Shown here: positions 5,205 through 10,091 of the stretch, piece by piece | How the letters are laid out: each line of letters opens with the position of its first letter | Numbering within the stretch: the stretch's first letter is position 1 | Assembly: GCA_024710445.1 (NCBI GenBank) | Contig: JANJUT010000236.1 | Location: forward strand, 1-10,091 | From: Thiobacillus sp. | Lineage (GTDB): Bacteria; Pseudomonadota; Gammaproteobacteria; Burkholderiales; Thiobacillaceae | Direction of reading: 5' to 3' | Length of the DNA stretch: 10,091 nucleotides | Made by a program: the position numbers and the translations under genes | Notes under the pieces: generated by a model | What the model saw: only the letters and a program-made list of their open reading frames with translations | Told to the model about the DNA's origin: nothing | Databases searched by the model: none

Positions 5205-7885
5205 TGCAGAGACGGCAAACCTTGCAGGAAGTCCAGTACGCCCGCGCTCTTCATGGCCAGGAACAGGGTGGCTGCGATCAGCAGATTCTTGAAGCCCACG
5301 TAGGCGGCCATGTCAGCCCAGGAAGCCGGGCGCAGTTCGCGTCCCCACCACGGACCTTCCTTGACGTAGGGCTTGCAGCGCATGCGGACCACCAGTTCAT
5401 AGACGCTCCAGGCCAGCCACCAGCCCAGCACGATGCCGGGGCCGATACTGCCGGCCGCACCGAGCACCCATACCCAGGTCACCAGAACAGCCAGGGCGAG
5501 GCTGACCGCCTGCAACAGGCGCGGTTGCTGCAATGCCTTGCGGCTCCAGGGGAACAGGTGATCGAAGAATTCCTGTCCGATGAAGGCCGGCAGGCTTTGC
5601 CGTTCGGTGGCTGCGGCTGCGGGCGCGGCGGTTGCGGCAGCTGCCGTGATGGGAATGAAATAGCCGTCCGGCCCGATCGGGGTCAGCGCTTCCCCTGCCT
5701 TGGTACGGCGCTTGCGTTCCTGTGCCAGTGGTGGACACGCGTGGTCATCGTAGTACAGCACCTGGCAGTCCAGACACAGCAGGCATTCACGCTGGTCAAT
5801 GCGACCGGCTTTGTCGATGGCCTGCGAGCCGCAGCCGACGGCACATGCCGCGCACGGGCCGCATTCCTTCTTGCGCTTGAGGCCCCACCAGCGGAAGGTG
5901 GAGGGGACTGCCAGAGCCGCGCCGAGTGGGCACAGGTATTTGCAGAACGGGCGCTCGAAGAACGCCGATGCGACCATCAGAATCGCCCAGAAGGTGAAGA
6001 AGGGCCAGGTGCGATTCCAAGCGCCGACCAGGAAGGTAGTCTTGAATGGCTCGATCTCGGAGAGTTTCTCGGCCATCCCCATGGAATAGAACGACACCGT
6101 GAGCAGGCCGGCAAAGATGCCGTATTTGACCCACTTCAGGCGGTCATGCCAGTGCTGTGGCAGCAGGTGACGCTGATAGCGCTTGAGCCCCACTTTTCCC
6201 GCCACATGGTAGATCAATTCCGAGAGCGATCCGTAGGGGCACATCCAGCCACAGAACATCCCGCGCCCCCAGAAAAACACGGAGATGATGATGAAGATCC
6301 AGAACAGGAAGATGAACGGATCGGACAGGAACAGTTCCCAGCGCCATTCGAACAGAATGGAGTGGAACCAGGTCAGCACCTGCGTGATGGATGGCACGGC
6401 CAGCAGGTAAAACCCGACAAAGCCGATCGAGGTAATCCACAGCAGATACTTGGGATAATCTTTCCAGCGCGTGTCTTTCATCGTCGAGCGCCGCACCAGC
6501 TTTTCGCGCAGTGCATACACCGTTCCCGCCGCAGCGAGCCAGAGCAGGAACAGCACAACTTCGACTTTGCGGGATTTCCACACGGTTACCCAGGTTGCTT
6601 CCGGCTCGATGATTTCCGGACGTCCGCCTTCAAGGTAGCGGCCGGGCAGCCAGTACTCCCGGGCAAAATTGACGAAGGTCCGTGAACCCGTCTGCCGGTC
6701 CATCTTGTTGGCCAGGAACACCAGGCTCCAGGGATAGGCCCCACTGAAGCTCGGCGAACGGATGATGAAAATGGCCGATTCCTGATAGGCTGGCGCACCG
6801 GCTGCCTCGATCCCGTACAGGTTGAGATAGTCCAGGTCGCGGAAGGTGGCGGTATCCATGTCCTGGGCCACCTGCACCCGGTCATAGATTCCGCCGCGCA
6901 CAAAGCCCGAGCCCTTGAAGGATTCCAGGCCATTGGCGATCAGGAAGATGGCATGCTCATCGGGCTTGAGACGGGACATCAGGCTTTGGTAGACGGAATC
7001 ACCAAGTACGCTGCGCCCCACCGCGGGTGCATTGAGATAGCCAAAATAAATATCAATGTAGGGCTGGTTCGAGCGTGGCATCCCGACTTCCACGGTATCG
7101 ACCTTGAGCCGCTGAACGCTGCCATTCTTGAGCAGTTCAGCCCAGTTGAGCTTGTTCTCCATCTTGGTGAACTTCGCCGGGGCGCGAATGGTGGGCTCAA
7201 TGATGCCCACCTGTCGTGCGACTGCCAGGCCGCTGCGCAGAACAACCTGGTTTTCCGCGATCACAGTTACTGTGGCGCCGGTGATGGCGTCCAGGCCGAT
7301 CGTCCCTTCGCCTGTACCTGCTCCCACTTCAATTTTTGAGCCGACAAATTTGCCGACGTACTGTTTGACGAACTTGGTGAGTTCCGATTCCGGAATACCC
7401 AACAGCAGGATGGGCTCGGAGTGTTTTAGAACGCGGACACCGGTGACCAGGCCCTTGGTATCCATGCCGATCAGGGTCACCACCGGCTTGCCCGAGTAGG
7501 CAGGAATGTCCACGATATCCGTGGAGAGGAAAACGTAACCGATCAGTTCACAGTCGCTTTTCTTGTCACAGTCATGTTTCTCGCCATGATTGTCCTTCGC
7601 CTGGTCGCCTTGCTCGCCGTGATCATCTTTCTCGGTATGGTCGTTTTTCTTTTTCCGGTAGGCCTCGACATAAGCCGGTTTGCCCATGCGGTCGGAGAAA
7701 CTGTCGGCACCCGGCATGACATCCTTGCACGGGACATAGGCGCAGAGATCCGGATCAGTCGACAACTCTACCGGCAGCGGCGCTTCATAGGCGGCAGCCG
7801 ATTCAGTGGCTGTGGCCAGTCCGCTGAAACAGAGAAGAAAAAGGGTCGCCAGGGAACGAACGAAGAGAGCGGAAGAGAATTTCAT
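5192..7885 (-). CDS. nosR: NosR, membrane FMN/iron-sulfur protein of N2O reduction
   Basis: An 897-aa polytopic protein that supplies electrons for, and is needed for, NosZ activity and nos expression (family knowledge). A Sec signal peptide covers residues 1-29. The periplasmic FMN-binding domain contains DAITGAT (199-205), whose last Thr is the expected covalent flavin site. Transmembrane helices lie at about 440-459, 480-499, 522-540, 585-602 and 627-643. The motifs CGWMCP (545-550) and CKYLCP (648-653) follow helices, as in the NapH/NosR group. Two 4Fe-4S sites are CX2CX2CX3C (675-685) and CX2CX2CX9C (701-717). Two oddities are a charged His/Asp/Lys insert (about 77-112) and a C-terminal extension from about 725 with an Ala/Pro linker and three more helices. 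The start at 7885 is preferred over 7918 because it begins directly with the signal peptide MKFSSALFVRS; neither start has a strong Shine-Dalgarno sequence. Confidence 0.97.
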   Translation of the reverse strand: MKFSSALFVRSLATLFLLCFSGLATATESAAAYEAPLPVELSTDPDLCAYVPCKDVMPGADSFSDRMGKPAYVEAYRKKKNDHTEKDDHGEQGDQAKDNHGEKHDCDKKSDCELIGYVFLSTDIVDIPAYSGKPVVTLIGMDTKGLVTGVRVLKHSEPILLLGIPESELTKFVKQYVGKFVGSKIEVGAGTGEGTIGLDAITGATVTVIAENQVVLRSGLAVARQVGIIEPTIRAPAKFTKMENKLNWAELLKNGSVQRLKVDTVEVGMPRSNQPYIDIYFGYLNAPAVGRSVLGDSVYQSLMSRLKPDEHAIFLIANGLESFKGSGFVRGGIYDRVQVAQDMDTATFRDLDYLNLYGIEAAGAPAYQESAIFIIRSPSFSGAYPWSLVFLANKMDRQTGSRTFVNFAREYWLPGRYLEGGRPEIIEPEATWVTVWKSRKVEVVLFLLWLAAAGTVYALREKLVRRSTMKDTRWKDYPKYLLWITSIGFVGFYLLAVPSITQVLTWFHSILFEWRWELFLSDPFIFLFWIFIIISVFFWGRGMFCGWMCPYGSLSELIYHVAGKVGLKRYQRHLLPQHWHDRLKWVKYGIFAGLLTVSFYSMGMAEKLSEIEPFKTTFLVGAWNRTWPFFTFWAILMVASAFFERPFCKYLCPLGAALAVPSTFRWWGLKRKKECGPCAACAVGCGSQAIDKAGRIDQRECLLCLDCQVLYYDDHACPPLAQERKRRTKAGEALTPIGPDGYFIPITAAAATAAPAAAATERQSLPAFIGQEFFDHLFPWSRKALQQPRLLQAVSLALAVLVTWVWVLGAAGSIGPGIVLGWWLAWSVYELVVRMRCKPYVKEGPWWGRELRPASWADMAAYVGFKNLLIAATLFLAMKSAGVLDFLQGLPSLQWLY
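7550..7657 (-). other. His/Asp/Lys-rich low-complexity insert in NosR
   Basis: This stretch encodes about 36 residues made almost wholly of Lys, Asp, His, Glu, Gln and Gly, with four His and two Cys. It contains near-repeats such as KDDHGEQGD and KDNHGEKHD. It sits between the mature N-terminus and the start of the FMN-binding domain (the ELIGYVF strand). The composition suggests an exposed periplasmic loop able to bind a divalent metal or copper, or simply a variable linker. Confidence 0.7.
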
Positions 7886-7946
7886 GATGGAACCCGCAAC
7901 AAATATACAAAACGGCATCGGGAATTACCGAGATTACCGCCGATCT

Positions 7947-7966
7947 AGCGCAATCATTATAGCGCT
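7947..7966 (-). promoter_or_regulatory. candidate nosR promoter -10 element inside a small palindrome
   Basis: Reading the minus strand, AGCGC-TATAAT-GATT-GCGCT places a perfect TATAAT (7961 to 7956) between the arms of a 5-bp inverted repeat. The position is about 70 nt upstream of the chosen nosR start. No good -35 hexamer lies at 16-18 nt, which would fit an activator-dependent promoter. A half-site-like GTCAA occurs further upstream, but no full FNR/DNR box (TTGAT-N4-ATCAA) is present. The promoter role is inferred. Confidence 0.4.
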
Positions 7967-8015
7967 GGATCTTTCCGCTCAGATTGACCTGACAGATCGC
8001 GAACGGACAAATCAA

Positions 8016-8049
8016 ATCGCCCCTCTCGTTTTTGGGCGAGAGGGGCGAT
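8016..8049 (-). terminator. stem-loop terminator after nosZ
   Basis: A perfect 13-bp GC-rich stem (ATCGCCCCTCTCG, 8016-8028, with its complement 8037-8049) has an 8-nt loop and lies 25 nt past the nosZ stop. On the minus strand it is followed by TTGATTTG, only moderately U-rich, so termination may be partial and allow some read-through into nosR, or the hairpin may protect the nosZ mRNA 3' end. Confidence 0.75.
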
Positions 8050-8074
8050 GACATTACATTACTGACAGACCTGC

Positions 8075-10009
8075 TTAAGCCTCAACAATCATGCGGGTGC
8101 GCATTTCCAGGTGCAGGGCGTGGCAGAAGTGGGTGCAGTAACACCAGTAGACACCAGGCTTGTCGGCAATGAACGTGACCGACTTGGTCTCCTGCGGATT
8201 GACGATGAAGTTGATGTCGTACTTTGGCATCGCGAAACCGTGAGTCAGGTCTTCCACCTTGTCGTGGTTGGTCAGGATCAGGGTGACTTCATCGCCCTTC
8301 TTGAGCTTGAACTCGCGCATGCTGAAGGCAGGTGCCTGGCTGGTGAGCTTGACGGTCACCTTTTTGCCGTTGCGGAAGACGCCCGATTCCTTGGGGTCCT
8401 TCACTGCGTTCGGGAACTCGTTCATGTCATAGATCTGGCGCGTCTTGATGATGTCGCGACGGACGATGATCGAGTCGTGTGGCTCAGAGAGCACCGAGTG
8501 GTCGTGCACCAGCTTCATCTTGTCGCCGCTGATATCGATCAACTGTGCAGTCTCGCAGTGGAGCGGGCCCACGGGCAGGAAACGGTCTTTGGAGAACTTG
8601 TTGTCCGAGTTGAAGAAGCGGCCATCCGATTCCTTGGTTTCACCCATGGAGGTGAAGCCGTGGCCCGGCTGGTAATGCACGTCGATACGGTCGACCACGG
8701 CCTTGGCAGTCTTGTCGCCCTTGAATGCCTTGATCGCGGCTTCCACGTTCCACTTCACGATCTGGCTGTCGAGGAACAGCGTGGTGTAGGCATTGCCCTT
8801 GTTGTCGAAGCCGGTGTGCAGCGGGCCCAGACCGATTTCGGGTTCTGCGACCACAGCATCGCGCGCGTTAGGCAGTTCACCGTCGAACCATTTCAGCACC
8901 AGGGCATGCTCGATCACCGACGCGGTGGGCGAGAGTTTGCCCGAGCAGGCGTAATACTTGCCATCCGGGCTGATGTTCACGCCGTGCGGGTTTTTCGGGA
9001 TTGGCACGTAACAGGTCAGCGCGGTTTTCGGGTCTTTGTTGGATTCACGTCTGCCGTCTACCACGGGTACCTTGGAACCGCCGATCGTGGTTGCCTTGCC
9101 TGCCTTAATGGCTTCTTCAATACGTGCTACGTTGAAGAACAGGCAGGCATCCATCTCGGCAGCCATCATGTCTTCATAATGGATGCCCATCTCGATGTTG
9201 TACTGGTTGGTTGCCGCCAGTTTGCCATCGTAGGAACTCGCGACCAGGTCGCAGTTGCCGTCGATCAGCACCTGCCAGCGCACATCCATGGTATTGGAAT
9301 CGATACAGGTGAACAGTGATTTGTACTTGCTGCCATCTTCCATGTCGCGCCCGTCGTTGGGCAGCGGAATCGAGAACTCGGCGCCGCAGAATACGCGGGT
9401 GGTGTGGTTGATGCTGGCATCGACCGGATCACGCTTGTCGGTGAAGGTGCCGTGAAAGCCCTGGATATTGGGGATTTCGGTAATCTTGTCGCATTCCATG
9501 GTGTCCATGCGGATGCGGGCCAGACGGCCATGGATCTTGTCGTTCACGAACATGTACTTGCCGTCGTAGGTGCCGTCGGTATAGGACTGGTGTACGTGGT
9601 GGGTGTCGCCGGTGGAGTATTTCAGGGAGCCATCGGGCTTGGTGCCGATGATGGCTCTGGATTCGTTGGTGATGCCCCAGCCCACCAGGTTGTCCGTGTT
9701 GAAGACCGGAATGCTCTTCAACTGGCGACCGGACGGCAGGCCGTAGATGCGTACATCGCCGGAATGGCCGCCACTGGAAAACGAGTAGTATTCATCGAGC
9801 TGGCCAGGCGGCACTTCATAGGGGCTATGCGCGGTTGCTTCGGCGCTCGCGCCCGGAGCAGCTGCCGTGGGAGCCGATTCCTTGTTGCAGGCAGACAGGC
9901 CCACCGAAAGTCCAACACCGGAGAGACCCACCAGTGCGGTGGTGTTCAGAAACTTTCTGCGACCGAGGTCGAGTTGCGTGTCGGGTGTTTTGATGTCGTC
10001 CTGATTCAT
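8075..10009 (-). CDS. nosZ: NosZ, nitrous-oxide reductase (Tat-type)
   Basis: A 644-aa copper enzyme reducing N2O to N2 outside the cytoplasmic membrane. The N-terminus has a twin-arginine motif GRRKFLN (16-22), a hydrophobic stretch and then LSAC at 38-41, which also fits a lipobox. An Ala/Pro/Ser-rich linker follows. The seven-bladed propeller carries all seven CuZ histidines, by alignment from memory with the Pseudomonas stutzeri enzyme: His137, His138, His186, His342, His398, His450 and His511. The C-terminal cupredoxin domain carries the CuA ligands His590, Cys625, Cys629, His633 and Met636. The backbone-ligand position between the two Cys is His627, where Trp is usual in Tat-type enzymes, and Cys623 is an extra Cys just before the site. 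The Tat signal and attached nosR fit clade I. The start is supported by AGGGAG about 10 nt upstream. nosZ lies first, before nosR, unlike the common nosR-nosZ order. Confidence 0.98.
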   Translation of the reverse strand: MNQDDIKTPDTQLDLGRRKFLNTTALVGLSGVGLSVGLSACNKESAPTAAAPGASAEATAHSPYEVPPGQLDEYYSFSSGGHSGDVRIYGLPSGRQLKSIPVFNTDNLVGWGITNESRAIIGTKPDGSLKYSTGDTHHVHQSYTDGTYDGKYMFVNDKIHGRLARIRMDTMECDKITEIPNIQGFHGTFTDKRDPVDASINHTTRVFCGAEFSIPLPNDGRDMEDGSKYKSLFTCIDSNTMDVRWQVLIDGNCDLVASSYDGKLAATNQYNIEMGIHYEDMMAAEMDACLFFNVARIEEAIKAGKATTIGGSKVPVVDGRRESNKDPKTALTCYVPIPKNPHGVNISPDGKYYACSGKLSPTASVIEHALVLKWFDGELPNARDAVVAEPEIGLGPLHTGFDNKGNAYTTLFLDSQIVKWNVEAAIKAFKGDKTAKAVVDRIDVHYQPGHGFTSMGETKESDGRFFNSDNKFSKDRFLPVGPLHCETAQLIDISGDKMKLVHDHSVLSEPHDSIIVRRDIIKTRQIYDMNEFPNAVKDPKESGVFRNGKKVTVKLTSQAPAFSMREFKLKKGDEVTLILTNHDKVEDLTHGFAMPKYDINFIVNPQETKSVTFIADKPGVYWCYCTHFCHALHLEMRTRMIVEA

Positions 10010-10019
10010 GATTGCCTGG

Positions 10020-10025
10020 CTCCCT
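10020..10025 (-). promoter_or_regulatory. nosZ ribosome binding site
   Basis: On the minus strand AGGGAG precedes the nosZ ATG by about 10 nt and supports that start. The remaining leader to the window edge (10026-10091) shows no convincing promoter or FNR-type box; the nosZ promoter may lie beyond the window. Confidence 0.65.
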
Positions 10026-10091
10026 GTGTAAAATTGACTGCTGCCTATCGATTCGCGAAAAAACCTGTGACAACCCGAATCGGAATCGCTC

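Noticed and set aside
5189..6685. Long open frame on the plus strand opposite nosR (498 codons)
   Set aside because: It lies opposite the NosR iron-sulfur and membrane region; the Gly/Arg/Gln-rich product has no domain or plausible start context, as expected of an antisense shadow in GC-rich DNA.
7886..7918. Upstream ATG (7918) as the nosR start
   Set aside because: It adds 11 residues ahead of a complete signal peptide and has no Shine-Dalgarno sequence; the ATG at 7885 gives a typical basic n-region.
7970..8015. FNR/DNR-type site upstream of nosR (TTGAT and GTCAA half-sites)
   Set aside because: Half-sites occur, but none is paired with a matching partner at the required spacing.
8111..9319. 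Long open frame on the plus strand opposite nosZ (402 codons)
   Set aside because: It is antisense to highly conserved NosZ sequence; no domain recognised.
10026..10091. TTGTCA...GATAGG as a nosZ promoter, and an FNR/DNR box
   Set aside because: The -10-like hexamer is poor, the spacing is 18 nt, and no TTGAT-N4-ATCAA palindrome is present; the match is at chance level.
1..10091. CRISPR array, tRNA/rRNA genes, insertion sequences or phage genes
   Set aside because: No spaced repeat series, RNA gene signature, transposase or terminal repeats were seen; the window is almost entirely accounted for by the nos genes.

Overview
The window holds a nitrous oxide reduction (nos) locus on the minus strand. 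In transcription order it reads nosZ, nosR, nosD, nosF, nosY, nosL, an unrecognised 90-aa gene, a 121-aa TumE/DUF6516-like gene, and a second, membrane-anchored NosL-family gene. The plus strand at the left edge carries the 3' part of a cytochrome c5-type gene that converges on the cluster. Moderately high GC, a Tat-dependent NosZ, an attached nosR and a c5-type cytochrome suggest a denitrifying proteobacterium, most likely a betaproteobacterium. This is an inference from protein character; no taxonomic marker is present.

Layout from the right. Bases 10010-10091 are the nosZ leader, with a ribosome binding site but no convincing promoter. nosZ (8075-10009) is followed by a 13-bp hairpin (8016-8049) that looks like a terminator. 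A 189-bp gap before nosR contains a perfect TATAAT. From nosR (5192-7885) to the NosL paralogue (381-986) the eight genes are packed tightly: nosR/nosD overlap by 13 nt, nosD/nosF by 11 nt, and nosY/nosL and the 90-aa/121-aa pair each share an ATGA. The 121-aa gene and the last gene share a TGATG. This is the pattern of one translationally coupled operon. A strong bidirectional terminator (321-356) closes both the operon and the cytochrome gene.

How the genes work together: NosZ is the periplasmic copper enzyme (CuA plus CuZ) reducing N2O to N2. NosR is the membrane FMN/Fe-S protein needed for electron supply and NosZ activation. NosD, NosF and NosY form the ABC-type complex that matures the CuZ site, and NosL delivers Cu(I). 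The terminal NosL-like protein is probably a further copper-handling factor, and the cytochrome c may be an electron carrier for the same respiration.

The core is a recognisable nos cluster, not a new system. The points worth a second look are: nosZ placed before nosR with a terminator and promoter between them; a NosZ signal peptide combining Tat and lipobox features; an unusual CuA motif (His where Trp is expected, plus an extra Cys); a His/Asp/Lys-rich insert and a long membrane C-terminus in NosR; a 14-bp perfect hairpin inside the start of nosD; and a three-gene accessory tail with a toxin-family-like protein and a second NosL.
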